Source of the DNA: Leekyejoonella antrihumi
Lineage (GTDB): Bacteria > Actinomycetota > Actinomycetes > Actinomycetales > Dermatophilaceae
Length of the DNA stretch: 43,471 nt
NCBI RefSeq assembly: GCF_007845645.1
Contig: NZ_VCQV01000040.1
Span: forward strand, 1-43,471
Direction of reading: 5' to 3'
Both the position numbers and the translations under genes were made by a program. Below are positions 16,720 to 25,559 of the stretch, in pieces (within the stretch, counting starts at the first letter, position 1; the number at the start of each line of letters is the position of its first letter). Under the pieces are notes generated by a model. That model saw nothing but the letters and a program-made list of their open reading frames with translations. It made no database searches and was not told the DNA's origin.

Positions 16720-18165
16720 ATGAGTTTCAAGAGACAGCTCAACGGCATACCCGAGATCCGCACGTTCTTCCGGACCAATGAGCAGCCGATCTATTTCTTC
16801 GGCCCGACGGCCTTCAATCTGCTCGGCATCGATCGATGGGTGCGCAACTTCCGCTACGTGACGTACTACGACTCGTGGGACGGCGGCCACCCGCGGGTCT
16901 TCACCCCGAAGAACAAGCCGTATGTCGAGTTCGAGTCCAGTGAGCAGATCAACAACTACCTCCTGCGCGATCCGGAGGTGCAGGCGTACCTCAAGAGCCG
17001 AGGTGGACGCCCGATGATCGCCATGGTCTTCTTCGACGAGGAGGCGGAGGAGCTGTGCCGGGAGCTCGGATACGACCTCATCCTGCCGCCGGACGAGCTG
17101 CGCCGCCGCCTCGACTCCAAGATCGTCACGACTCAGCTCGGCAACGAGGCCGGCGCTCCCTCGGTGCCCAACTTCCTGGGCCGAGCCGACTCCTGGGAGA
17201 GCCTGTCCGCCCTCGCCATCGAGCACGAGCTCGGCACCGACCTCGTCGTCCAGACCCCCTACGGCGACTCCGGCAAGACAACGTTCTTCGTTGCCTCGCA
17301 GCAGGACTGGGACAAGAGTGCGGCGGACATGGTCGGCCAGGAGCTCAAGGTGATGAAGCGCATCGACAACAAGGCCGTCGCCGTCGAAGCCTGCATCACG
17401 CGTCACGGCACGATCGTCGGACCGTTCATGGTCGACCTCACGGGGTACCCCGAGCTGACGCCATACAAGGGCGGTTGGTGTGGAAACGACCTGTTCCCCG
17501 AGGCCCTCACACCGGAACAGCGGTCGCACGCCATCGAGCACGTCCGCAGGCTCGGCGACCGGCTGGCGCAGGAGGGCTACAAGGGCTTCCTCGAGATCGA
17601 CGTGCTCGTGGACCTCGCCACGGACGAGGTCTACCTCGGCGAGCTGAACCCGCGCATCTCCGGCGCCTCCTCGATGACCAACGTCACCGCCGGTGCGTAT
17701 GCCGACGTGCCGCTCTTCCTCTTCCACCTTCTGGAGTTCATGGACGTCGACTACGTCGTCGACGTCGAGGAGATCAACACCCGGTGGCACGACCTCGCCG
17801 CGGTCGACGTGTGGTCGCAACTCATCATGAAGGAGCCGGGCGACGGCATCGAGCTCATCCACGCCGCGCCCCAGACGGGCACCTGGCACCTCGACGACGA
17901 CGGATCGTTCGCCTTTCAGTCGGTGAGCGCCGACTGGCACGACATCACGACGGAGGACGAGGCCTTCTTCCTGCGAGTGTATGCCGCCGGCGACTACCGC
18001 TTCAAGGGCGCGGACCTCGGCATCCTGGTGACCAAGGGGCGGATGCAGAGCGCCGAGGGGCTGACGGCCAAGTGCCGCACCTTCATCGAGGCGATCCGGT
18101 CGAGGTACGTCACTGAGCCGATCAGCGATGCGCCGGCCGTCATGCCGATTGCCTACGTGAAGTAG
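16720..18165 (+). CDS. ATP-grasp ligase of unknown substrate
   Basis: A 481-residue protein of the ATP-grasp superfamily (biotin-carboxylase-like). After an N-terminal domain (1-110) come DSKIVTTQLGNEAGAPSVPN (cap), DLVVQTPYGDSGKTTFFV (nucleotide-binding lysine and glycine loop), VAVEACITRHG, GFLEIDVLVD and the metal-binding GELNPRISGASSMTNV. A further C-terminal domain of about 120 residues is specific to this group. ATP-grasp enzymes join a carboxylate to an amine or thiol through an acyl phosphate. Sitting between two amide-hydrolase-like genes, it probably makes an amide or peptide that the hydrolases process. No carrier protein or biotin domain is present. Confidence 0.82.
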   Translation: MSFKRQLNGIPEIRTFFRTNEQPIYFFGPTAFNLLGIDRWVRNFRYVTYYDSWDGGHPRVFTPKNKPYVEFESSEQINNYLLRDPEVQAYLKSRGGRPMIAMVFFDEEAEELCRELGYDLILPPDELRRRLDSKIVTTQLGNEAGAPSVPNFLGRADSWESLSALAIEHELGTDLVVQTPYGDSGKTTFFVASQQDWDKSAADMVGQELKVMKRIDNKAVAVEACITRHGTIVGPFMVDLTGYPELTPYKGGWCGNDLFPEALTPEQRSHAIEHVRRLGDRLAQEGYKGFLEIDVLVDLATDEVYLGELNPRISGASSMTNVTAGAYADVPLFLFHLLEFMDVDYVVDVEEINTRWHDLAAVDVWSQLIMKEPGDGIELIHAAPQTGTWHLDDDGSFAFQSVSADWHDITTEDEAFFLRVYAAGDYRFKGADLGILVTKGRMQSAEGLTAKCRTFIEAIRSRYVTEPISDAPAVMPIAYVK

Positions 18166-18186
18166 ACCCGCCGAGACCGGGGCGAG

Positions 18187-19383
18187 TCAGCGGCCGGCGA
18201 GGGCAAGGGCGAGCAGCCGGAACGCGCGGAGGGTGTCGACGAGATGGTCCACGTCCTGGGCCGCCGGCCAGGACGACTGCTTGACCACGACGACGCGAGT
18301 CGACGGGTGCACGAAGACCATCTGGCCGTGGATCCCTAGGCACACCAACGCAACTGCTTCACCACCGGGAACGAACCAGAACTGGTTGCGATACCAACCC
18401 CCGGGCAGGACCACCTCGTTGTCCGACGCCGTGAATGCCTCTCGCACATCAGCAGGGCGGTTGTATGCGTCGTGCAGCCAGCTCGCGGGGACGACCTGTG
18501 AGCCGTCGACGAACCCGTTGTCGAGGAGCATCTGCCCGAACCGAGCCATGTCACGGGCCGTGGCCGAGACCCCACCGTCGTGGACCGCCGTGCCAACGGT
18601 GTCGCAGGTGATCTCCGCGTCCCGTTCGGCGCCGATGCGGCGCCAGATCAGATCGGAGATGAGGTCGGCCATCCGCACGCCGGCCGCCCGCTCGCAGACC
18701 CACCCGAGCATGTCGCTGTCCGCAGAACGATAGGTGAAGGCACCACCGTGGTCACTCTCTCGACCAAGGCTTGCAAGGTAGGAGTAGGCGCCGACGGGGT
18801 CGCCTTCGCCGGGCGAGCGCCAGCCCATGGAGCGTTCCATGACTCGGACTTGGGCGTCGGGATCCGTATACGCCTCCGAGAACGCGACACCGGTGCGCAT
18901 GTCGAGCAGATCGCGGATCGTCGCGCCGCCGTAGCCGGATCCGGCAACCTCAGGGACCAGATCGACGACGGGAGCCTGCGGGTCCATCAGGCCCCGGTCG
19001 GACAGAATGCCCGCGATGCAGCCGACGATCGACTTCGAGCAGGACATCATCAGGTGGACGGTGTCGGTGTCCTGGCCGTCGGCGTACTGCTCGGCGACGA
19101 CCGCGCCGTCGTGAAGGATCACGAGGGCGTCGGTGTGCGTCGTGTCGACGACGTCCTGCACGGTCTGGACGCCCTTGGTCAGGCGCGGCACTGTCACCGA
19201 GGTCAGCTCGACCGGAGGACCCTCCGGAAGCGGGCGCACGGTTGGGCCGGCGAGGATGCGATGGCTGCCCATGAGCTCGCGCATATGACGAAATGCCCAC
19301 CGGACGCTCGACGGTTCCTGCCAGTTGTCGAGGGTGATGCGGGTGCTCTCGTCGGTTGGAAATCCGGACATCTCGGTCGGCAT
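18187..19383 (-). CDS. serine hydrolase, beta-lactamase/NylB-like (copy B)
   Basis: A 398-residue paralogue of the hydrolase at 15378-16676. The nucleophile motif is SCSK (Ser 114, Lys 117). Shared landmarks are LLDMRTGVAFSEAYTDP, FTYRSADSDMLGWVCE, VHDGGVSATARDMARFGQML, PGGWYRNQFWF and LGIHGQMV. ATG 19383 is preferred to an upstream in-frame start, as AGGA lies 8 bases before it. It converges with the ATP-grasp gene (21 bases between stops) and follows the ABC exporter gene on the same strand after 58 bases, so it may be transcribed with the exporter. Confidence 0.85.
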   Translation of the reverse strand: MPTEMSGFPTDESTRITLDNWQEPSSVRWAFRHMRELMGSHRILAGPTVRPLPEGPPVELTSVTVPRLTKGVQTVQDVVDTTHTDALVILHDGAVVAEQYADGQDTDTVHLMMSCSKSIVGCIAGILSDRGLMDPQAPVVDLVPEVAGSGYGGATIRDLLDMRTGVAFSEAYTDPDAQVRVMERSMGWRSPGEGDPVGAYSYLASLGRESDHGGAFTYRSADSDMLGWVCERAAGVRMADLISDLIWRRIGAERDAEITCDTVGTAVHDGGVSATARDMARFGQMLLDNGFVDGSQVVPASWLHDAYNRPADVREAFTASDNEVVLPGGWYRNQFWFVPGGEAVALVCLGIHGQMVFVHPSTRVVVVKQSSWPAAQDVDHLVDTLRAFRLLALALAGR

Positions 19384-19441
19384 GTCAACGATCCTATGGA
19401 AGCTGGTCTGGAACCTGCTATGGGCTCCCCTGCCGGTCGCT

Positions 19442-21307
19442 TCACCCCGACACCGACACCGCCGCACGGGCGTCCTGACCCTGCGCGGCTACCAGGTCGG
19501 CATACGCACCGCCGATCTGCATCAACTGCTCATGGGTCCCGCGCTCCACGATCTTGCCGTCGGCCAGCACCACGACGAGGTCGGCGTCGCGGACCGTCGA
19601 CAACCGGTGGGCGATGGTCAGGGTGGTGCGACCGGCGCTGACCTCGTCCAGGGCGGCCTGCACGGCGCGTTCCGTGCGGTTGTCCAGCGCGCTGGTCGCC
19701 TCGTCGAGCACCAGGACACGCGGGTCTCGAAGGATCGTGCGAGCCAACGCGATTCGCTGCTTCTCGCCTCCCGAGAAGCGGTAGCCTCGTGCGCCGACGA
19801 CGGTCTCGTAGCCGTCCGGCAGGCCGACGATGAGGTCGTGCACCTGGGCGGCCCGGGCCGCCGCAACCACCTGGTCGTCGGTCGCGTCCGGGCGGGCGTA
19901 ACGCAGGTTTTCCAAGATGGTCGTATGCAACAGGTAGGTCTCCTGTGAGACGACGCCAACCAGGGCCGCGACGTCGGAGAGCCGCATGTCCCGCAGATCG
20001 ACACCGTCGATGCGTACGGCGCCGTGGTCGGGGTCCTGCAGCCGCGACACCATCCCGGCGAGGGTCGACTTGCCGGAGCCGGTCGCTCCGACCAGAGCAA
20101 CCCGCTGCCCGGCAGGAAGGACGAGATCGAGGTCGGCGATTGCCGGCCGGTCCGCGCCGGGGTAGCTGAACGACAGTTTGTCCAGGCGCACCTCGCCCGC
20201 GGCCGAAGCCACGTCCACCGCGACGGGATCCGTCGGGTTGTCGATGGTGACCGGGAGGTCCAGGTATTCGAAGATGCGACTGAACAGCGCCATCGACGTG
20301 ACGATCTGGGCACCGACGTTCAGCACGCCGATGACCGGGCGGAACAGCGCCGACTGCAACGCGGTGAAGGCGACAAGTGTGCCGATCGTCATACCGTCCC
20401 CGGTCGCGGGGAGGCCGGCCGCCAGGTAGATCAGCGCCGGGATCGCGGCGAACACGATGGCCAGCGTGCCCATCCGCCAGCGGCCGGCCATCTGCGAGGC
20501 CACCTCGAGATCGGTCAGCTCGCGCGAGGTCTGGGTGAACCGCTCGGACAGCTGAGGACCGGAGCCGACCGTCTTGCTCAGCAGCACGCCGCTGATCGAC
20601 AGCGACTCCTCGATCTGGGTCTGCATGTCGGCGAGGGCGCGCTGGGCGTGAGTCTGGATCGTGCGGCGCAGACGAGCGACCCTGCGGGTCAGGTAGATGG
20701 CCGGAGGCAGGATCAGCAGGCTGAGAAGGGACAGCCGCCAGGACAGGAGCGCCATCGCGGCAGCGGTGCCGACCGAGGTCGTCACGTTTGTGGCGATGGA
20801 GGTGGCCGAGTCGGTGACGACCGACTGCATTCCGTTGATGTCGTTGGTCAGTCGCGACTGCAGCTCGCCGCCGCGGGTGCGGGTGAAGAAGCCGAGCGGC
20901 ATCCGCTGTAGGTGACCGAAGACCTGGGTGCGCAGTCGGTGCATGACGCTCTGGCCGACCTTGGTCGACAGCCAGGTCTGGATCACGCCGAGGATCTGGC
21001 TGACAATCGTAATCGCGAGCATGCCGCCGACGAGCAGCACCACAAGTCGTACGTTGTGCTGCGGGATCCCCTCGTCGATCAATCGTCTGATCAGGAAGGG
21101 GTTCGCCAGGCCGATCAGCGACGTCACCACGATCAGGGCGACCACGACGCCCATCGACTGGCGATGTGGCGTGAACAGCCCTGCGACGCGGCGCATGCTG
21201 ACCGGATGCTCCGCCAGCTGGTCGAGATCTTCGGGCTTCTTGCGCAGGCTCGCGCGGGTGCCAGGTGGTGGGCCGCCGCGGCCCACGGGTCGTGTCGTGA
21301 CCGTCAT
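19442..21307 (-). CDS. ABC exporter, fused permease and ATPase
   Basis: A 621-residue half-transporter: six predicted helices (residues 45-340, beginning MGVVVALIVVTSLIGLANPF) and a C-terminal ATPase. Walker A is GATGSGKST, the Q-loop is VGVVSQETYLLHTT, the signature is FSGGEKQRIALAR (Phe in place of the common Leu), Walker B is VLVLDEATSALD and the switch is IAHRLS. It works as a dimer in the membrane and exports drugs or lipids. GAGGTG precedes ATG 21307 by 7 bases. A MarR-type gene lies divergently 84 bases away with a palindrome between, so control by that regulator is likely. Confidence 0.93.
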   Translation of the reverse strand: MTVTTRPVGRGGPPPGTRASLRKKPEDLDQLAEHPVSMRRVAGLFTPHRQSMGVVVALIVVTSLIGLANPFLIRRLIDEGIPQHNVRLVVLLVGGMLAITIVSQILGVIQTWLSTKVGQSVMHRLRTQVFGHLQRMPLGFFTRTRGGELQSRLTNDINGMQSVVTDSATSIATNVTTSVGTAAAMALLSWRLSLLSLLILPPAIYLTRRVARLRRTIQTHAQRALADMQTQIEESLSISGVLLSKTVGSGPQLSERFTQTSRELTDLEVASQMAGRWRMGTLAIVFAAIPALIYLAAGLPATGDGMTIGTLVAFTALQSALFRPVIGVLNVGAQIVTSMALFSRIFEYLDLPVTIDNPTDPVAVDVASAAGEVRLDKLSFSYPGADRPAIADLDLVLPAGQRVALVGATGSGKSTLAGMVSRLQDPDHGAVRIDGVDLRDMRLSDVAALVGVVSQETYLLHTTILENLRYARPDATDDQVVAAARAAQVHDLIVGLPDGYETVVGARGYRFSGGEKQRIALARTILRDPRVLVLDEATSALDNRTERAVQAALDEVSAGRTTLTIAHRLSTVRDADLVVVLADGKIVERGTHEQLMQIGGAYADLVAAQGQDARAAVSVSG

Positions 21308-21338
21308 TCAGGTCACCTCAATTCTTGATTCGACGTTG

Positions 21339-21353
21339 GTGAGGTTACCTCAC
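21339..21353. promoter_or_regulatory. MarR-type operator palindrome
   Basis: GTGAGGT-T-ACCTCAC, perfect 7-base arms, in the 84-base gap between the divergent ABC-exporter and MarR genes. It lies 32 bases before the exporter ATG and 39 before the MarR ATG, suitable for repressing both. A related GGTCACCTCA lies nearer the exporter. Confidence 0.6.
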
Positions 21354-21391
21354 TATGTTGTTACCAGTCAATTCCCCGGTATGCTGACCGG

Positions 21392-21829
21392 GTGAGACAG
21401 ATCGACGACGACGCCAGCCTCACGCAGCTGACGATCCACGCCGCGCGCACGTTGCGGCGACTGAGCTCCGTGGCGCTCGAACCGTTTGGCCTCTCCCCGC
21501 ACCAGGCGCGCGCCCTCGGCGTGATCGCCCGCCACTGCACCGAGGGACGACTGCGGTTGTCCGATCTCGCCGAGCACCTGCGAATCGCGCCCCGCTCGGC
21601 CACCGAGGTCGTCGATGCGCTCGAGCAGCGCGGGCTGGTGGCTCGGGCGCCCAATCCGGACGACCGCCGCGCGATCGTCCTCCGGCTGACCGATGAGGGC
21701 AGCGCACTGCGAGCGCAGATCGAGCAGGGCAGGGCCGAGCAGAGCGACCAGTTCTTCGCAAAGTTGTCGGCCGACGAACGGGCCGACCTCGCCGTGCTCC
21801 TGCGCAAGGCGCTCGGCGACGGCCCCTGA
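21392..21829 (+). CDS. MarR-family transcriptional regulator
   Basis: A 145-residue winged-helix repressor. The recognition helix region is LRLSDLAEHLRIAPRSATEV, then VDALEQRGLVARAPNPDDRR and the wing AIVLRLTDEG, all standard MarR features. The flanking helices form the dimer interface. It is divergent from the ABC exporter, and the palindrome at 21339-21353 is its likely target. The MFS gene at 21848 converges with it after 18 bases. Confidence 0.9.
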   Translation: MRQIDDDASLTQLTIHAARTLRRLSSVALEPFGLSPHQARALGVIARHCTEGRLRLSDLAEHLRIAPRSATEVVDALEQRGLVARAPNPDDRRAIVLRLTDEGSALRAQIEQGRAEQSDQFFAKLSADERADLAVLLRKALGDGP

Positions 21830-21847
21830 GATCTGCCGGAGGACGGA

Positions 21848-23041
21848 TCAGGTGACATCCACCTGGGGGCCGTCGGCGTCGAGCCGCCCCGACCGCTCGG
21901 CCGAGAACACCGGAACCGCGACGAGGGCAGCGACACCCGCAGCCGCACCGAATACAGCCAGGGCAACAACGAAACCGAACGACAGCACTGCCTGGAACAC
22001 CAGGCTGCCTGCTCCGAACCCGCAGAACAGCACGACGGCCATGAGGGCCACCGACTGCCCTCGGTGGCCGGGAAGGTCGGTGACAATGCCCGCGAGCAGC
22101 GGCTGGGTCAGGTCGTATCCCATCGACAGCAGCGCGACGAGTATGGCCACCAGGATCAGCGGTGCCGGCGCCGCCAGCCCGGCCGAGGCGAGGGTAGCGA
22201 GCGCCAGGCCCGCCGGAATCAGCCTGGCCCGCCCGTGCCGGTCGGCCAGTCGGCCGATCAACGGACCGAGAGCGAAGCCGGGGATCCCGTACCCGAGCAG
22301 GCCCAGCCCGATCCCGACCGGCCCCAGGCCGAATCGCTGGTGGAGGTAGAGCCCGAGCCAGGTGTAGATGCCCGACTGCAGCACCGCGTTGAACCCGACG
22401 TACTCGTAGGTGCGCCGGCCACGCGGGTCCTGCAGTAGCTGCACGTAGCCGCGCACGGCCGCCCGTGCCGACGGTGGCGACATCGGGCGGGGGCGCCGAG
22501 GGATGCTGCGGACGGCGGCAGCCAGCACGACGGCGCCGACTCCCGCGACGACCAGGAAGAGCCCCTGCCAGCCGATCGACGGTTCGACCAGTGCCCCGGC
22601 CGTCGATCCGACCGCCATCCCACCCGCCATGCCCCCGAACAGCCAGCCGATCGCATGGCCCCGCTGCTCGTAGGGGATCACGTCGCCGATGAGCATCAGG
22701 CTGACCGGCACGATCCCACTCGCGCCCAGGCCCGTCGCGACACGAGCGCCGATGAACCAACCCACCGTGGGAAGTGCCATCGTGGCCGCGGAGAGGACGC
22801 TGAACAGCGCCAGCGCGACCAGGATCACAGGGCGCCGACCGAACCGGTCCGCCAACGGGCCCCAGAACAGCGTCATCACTCCGTAGGGGACGAGATAGGC
22901 GGGCACCGACAGGCCGATCATGCCGACACTCGTGCCGAGTTGCTGCGCAAGGCGCGGCAGCAGCGGTGCGACCATGAAGGCCTGGGCGAAGACCAGGAAC
23001 CCCGCCGCCGTCAAAACGGCCAGCACCCGGCGGGACTGCAC
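21848..23041 (-). CDS. MFS efflux transporter, 12 helices
   Basis: A 397-residue major-facilitator protein of the drug:H+ antiporter-1 type. Helix 1 is VLAVLTAAGFLVFAQAFMVA; the motif-A loop is GPLADRFGRRPVILVAL and the second-half copy GRLADRHGRARLIPAG. The start is GTG 23041, only 3 bases after the CGNR gene's stop, so translation is probably coupled. The CGNR regulator and pump form a two-gene unit. Confidence 0.88.
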   Translation of the reverse strand: MQSRRVLAVLTAAGFLVFAQAFMVAPLLPRLAQQLGTSVGMIGLSVPAYLVPYGVMTLFWGPLADRFGRRPVILVALALFSVLSAATMALPTVGWFIGARVATGLGASGIVPVSLMLIGDVIPYEQRGHAIGWLFGGMAGGMAVGSTAGALVEPSIGWQGLFLVVAGVGAVVLAAAVRSIPRRPRPMSPPSARAAVRGYVQLLQDPRGRRTYEYVGFNAVLQSGIYTWLGLYLHQRFGLGPVGIGLGLLGYGIPGFALGPLIGRLADRHGRARLIPAGLALATLASAGLAAPAPLILVAILVALLSMGYDLTQPLLAGIVTDLPGHRGQSVALMAVVLFCGFGAGSLVFQAVLSFGFVVALAVFGAAAGVAALVAVPVFSAERSGRLDADGPQVDVT

Positions 23042-23044
23042 TGC

Positions 23045-23581
23045 CTACCGGTCGCTCGCTGCCGGCACGTGGCGGGTGCGGAAACGGCGCCCCTTCGCGC
23101 GGTTGCCACAGCCGGACATCGAGCACCACCGCCGGCGGCCGGATGGGTCGAAGAAGTAGAGGACACAGTCCGGTTCGCCGCACCGTCGAATGCCGTCGGC
23201 GGCGAGCGCCGTGAGGTCCAGATAGCTGACCACCGCGCGCCAGGCAGGCTGCCAGTCATCGTCGGTGAACAGCACCCGCTCCATGGTGCGCCCCTTGTCC
23301 AGGTATCGCACGGCCAGGCCGCGGGCGAGGACCGCGTTGATCGCCTCCTCGGCCCCAGGCCGTCCCTCGACGGCGCCGCACAGCGCATCCCGCGCCTGGG
23401 TCAGGGCAGCCCGGACCGGCTCACGCACCGGCCCGAGGTCTTGACCGGACTCCTCGAGCCACTGCCCGAGCCCGTCGAGCGTCTCGAGCAGGTCGAGGTC
23501 AGCACCGTGATGTCGCCAGCGGGTGTTGATCAGGTCGACGGCGAGAGGTTCACCGGTAAGGGGCCGTCGCATACCTTCCAT
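23045..23581 (-). CDS. CGNR zinc-finger regulator with ABATE domain
   Basis: A 178-residue protein. The N-terminal ABATE-like part begins LTGEPLAVDLINTRWRHHG, and the C-terminal zinc finger has CGEPDC...FFDPS..RRWCSMSGCGNRAKGRRFR, with four cysteines and the CGNR motif. Members are thought to be DNA-binding regulators sensitive to stress. ATG 23572 (MRRPLTGEP) is an alternative start. It sits directly before the MFS pump gene and probably controls it. Confidence 0.88.
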   Translation of the reverse strand: MEGMRRPLTGEPLAVDLINTRWRHHGADLDLLETLDGLGQWLEESGQDLGPVREPVRAALTQARDALCGAVEGRPGAEEAINAVLARGLAVRYLDKGRTMERVLFTDDDWQPAWRAVVSYLDLTALAADGIRRCGEPDCVLYFFDPSGRRRWCSMSGCGNRAKGRRFRTRHVPAASDR

Positions 23582-23668
23582 GCTAACCCTTTATCCCATC
23601 ATCATCAGTTATGGCCCATGTCCGTCCCACTTCCCGAAGGCGCGAAGCCACTGCGCAACGTCACCACT

Positions 23669-23688
23669 GGATGAAACCCCAGTGGAAG
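23669..23688. promoter_or_regulatory. inverted repeat in the CGNR/MFS divergent region
   Basis: CCACTGG, then a short spacer, CCAGTGG, between the divergent CGNR gene and the DHA2 pump gene. It could be an operator or a short hairpin. The surrounding 150 bases are AT-richer (GATAATAAATAGG at 23705-23718), as expected for a promoter. Confidence 0.35.
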
Positions 23689-23732
23689 GGTAAAGAACCG
23701 GTGAGAGATAATAAATAGGTTATGCATGGGAT

Positions 23733-25199
23733 ATGGGCACCGCAGGCCGTGGCACCGCTGTATCCCACCCCACGATGAGGGTCGAGCACGACACCGGCGA
23801 CACGGGTGCACTCGGAGTGGCGGCCAGGGACAACCGGCCGGTTCGTCGTGGCCTGATCTTCACGACCATCGCGCTGGCGCTGATGATGATGTCCGTCGAC
23901 TCGACCATCGTCGCGACCGCGCTGCGCTCCCTGCAGCACGGGCTCGGCACGTCGATCAACTGGGCCGGGTGGACACTCACCGCCTATTCGTTCGGCTTCA
24001 TCCTGATGCTGCCGGTGACGGGCAAGCTAAGCGAACGACTTGGCCGCCGCAGGGTCTTTCTGGCCTCGGTCGCAACCTTCACTATCGCCTCGCTGTGCTG
24101 CGGCGCCGCCACCAACATCTATGTCCTGATCGCGTTACGTGCCGTCCAGGCCGGCGCCGGGGCCGGCTTCACGCCGTCGGCCACCGGCATCATCGTGGAC
24201 CACTTCGGCGATGCCCGAGACCGCGCGGTTGGCCTGTTCGGCAGCATCTTCCCGGTCGGTGCCATGATCGGCCCGATCTTCGGCGGGTTATTCGTGACCT
24301 ACTGGACCTGGCGCGGGGTGTTCTTGGTCAACGTGCCCGTCGGCCTCGTCGTCGTCGTGCTCGCGCTGCGCTACATCCCACGAGACCACGCGCAGCCGGG
24401 TCGCAGCCGCGGGGGCCTGGACGCGACCGGAATGAGCCTGCTCGGCATCGGCCTGCTTGCGGGGATGCTCGCCGCAAGCTACCTGGGCGAGACAGGCGCC
24501 CGGCCGCTGTCAGCACCGTTCATCGCGCCGCTGCTCGTGGCGCTGGCGGCGCTGTCGACGTTCTTCCGCCATCTGGGCAGGTCGTCCCATCCCTTCATCG
24601 CGCCACACCTGATCCATGGCCCGGGATTCGGCCCGGTCAACCTGATCAACGTCGTCTACGGCGGGATCACCCAGGGCGTGATCGTACTGCTGCCGCTGTA
24701 TGCAGCCAACCGGTACGGCATCAGCGCACTCGGGTCGGGGCTGCTCCTCATTGCCCAGGGCATTGCGGCGGTGGCGCTGTCGACAATCGTCGCGTTCACG
24801 TTGCGGCGCACCGGATACCGACCGCCGCTGCTCGTGGGCTCCGTGCTGATCATCGCCGGCGTGGTGCTCCTCGCGACGCGGCCGCTCGGCGGCATCACGT
24901 CCTTCGCCTGGCTGGCCGGCGCAGCGTTCCTGGTCGGCGTCGGCGGCGGAACCATCAACCCGCCGTGTCGCAATGCCGGTTTGCAGCTTGCTCCGCAGCA
25001 CGCCGCAACCCTGGCCGCCCTGCGTTCCATGAGCCTGCAGCTCGGCTCGATCGTCACCGTCTCGATCGCGACCGCGCTCCTCGCGGGCTCGGGCAGCCCC
25101 GGGATCGTCCAGGCCTGGTTCTACCTCGCCACGGCGATCGTGCTGCTGGTTGGCCTACCACTCATCGCCCGTGTGCCCGAGCACCGCGGCACCTGGTAG
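23733..25199 (+). CDS. MFS multidrug transporter, EmrB/QacA (DHA2) type
   Basis: A 488-residue transporter with about 14 helices. Helix 1, LIFTTIALALMMMSVDSTIV, contains the DHA2 motif D1 Asp; WAGWTLTAYSFGFILMLPVT is helix 2, and GKLSERLGRRRVFLA is motif A. Substrates of this family are lipophilic cations and antibiotics. ATG 23775 (MRVEHD) is an alternative start that removes 14 residues. It is divergent from the CGNR gene. No dedicated regulator is adjacent. Confidence 0.88.
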   Translation: MGTAGRGTAVSHPTMRVEHDTGDTGALGVAARDNRPVRRGLIFTTIALALMMMSVDSTIVATALRSLQHGLGTSINWAGWTLTAYSFGFILMLPVTGKLSERLGRRRVFLASVATFTIASLCCGAATNIYVLIALRAVQAGAGAGFTPSATGIIVDHFGDARDRAVGLFGSIFPVGAMIGPIFGGLFVTYWTWRGVFLVNVPVGLVVVVLALRYIPRDHAQPGRSRGGLDATGMSLLGIGLLAGMLAASYLGETGARPLSAPFIAPLLVALAALSTFFRHLGRSSHPFIAPHLIHGPGFGPVNLINVVYGGITQGVIVLLPLYAANRYGISALGSGLLLIAQGIAAVALSTIVAFTLRRTGYRPPLLVGSVLIIAGVVLLATRPLGGITSFAWLAGAAFLVGVGGGTINPPCRNAGLQLAPQHAATLAALRSMSLQLGSIVTVSIATALLAGSGSPGIVQAWFYLATAIVLLVGLPLIARVPEHRGTW

Positions 25200-25214
25200 G
25201 CCCGGCGCATCCAC

Positions 25215-25559
25215 TCAGGATGCCGATTCAAGCAGGACAAGGGGGATCTCTCGCTCGGTCTTCCGCTGGCAACCGGCGTAGTTCTTGTACCGGCCGGCGA
25301 TCTGCGGGCACATCCGGGCTCGCTCGTCCGATGTCGCGACCCGCGCCCGCATCGACTGCTTCGACTGCTTCGACGCACCCTGCAGCGGGGACGCAAGCAT
25401 GACCGAGCGAGGCAGCCCGCTCCTACGCCCGATCGTGGCCAGCTCCAAGGCGGGCATGCCGGAGAACGACCAATCGACCGTGCCGAAACGCAGCTTCAAC
25501 AGGGCGCGGTCCACACCGTTCATGGTCTTCAAGGCGAAGCCACTGGGCACGAGGAGCAT
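25215..25559 (-). pseudogene. deazaflavin-dependent nitroreductase (Ddn-like), internally deleted
   Basis: A 114-codon frame. The front half (FALKTMNGVDRALLKLRFG, then GMPALELATIGRRSGLPRSV) and the end (RARVATSDERARMCPQIAGR, then YAGCQRKTEREIPLVLLE) match the F420-dependent nitroreductase family, but the roughly 45 central residues (the strand and W/Y segment that contacts F420) are missing. In their place is GASKQSKQS, from a short CTGCTTCGA tandem repeat near 25355-25378, suggesting slippage or repeat-mediated deletion. Its first codon abuts the methyltransferase stop. Probably non-functional. Confidence 0.65.

Noticed and set aside
23726-25402. A 558-codon plus-strand frame overlapping the DHA2 transporter
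   Set aside because: Its product is Arg/Pro-rich with no domains, whereas the other frame gives a transporter with motif A and helices.
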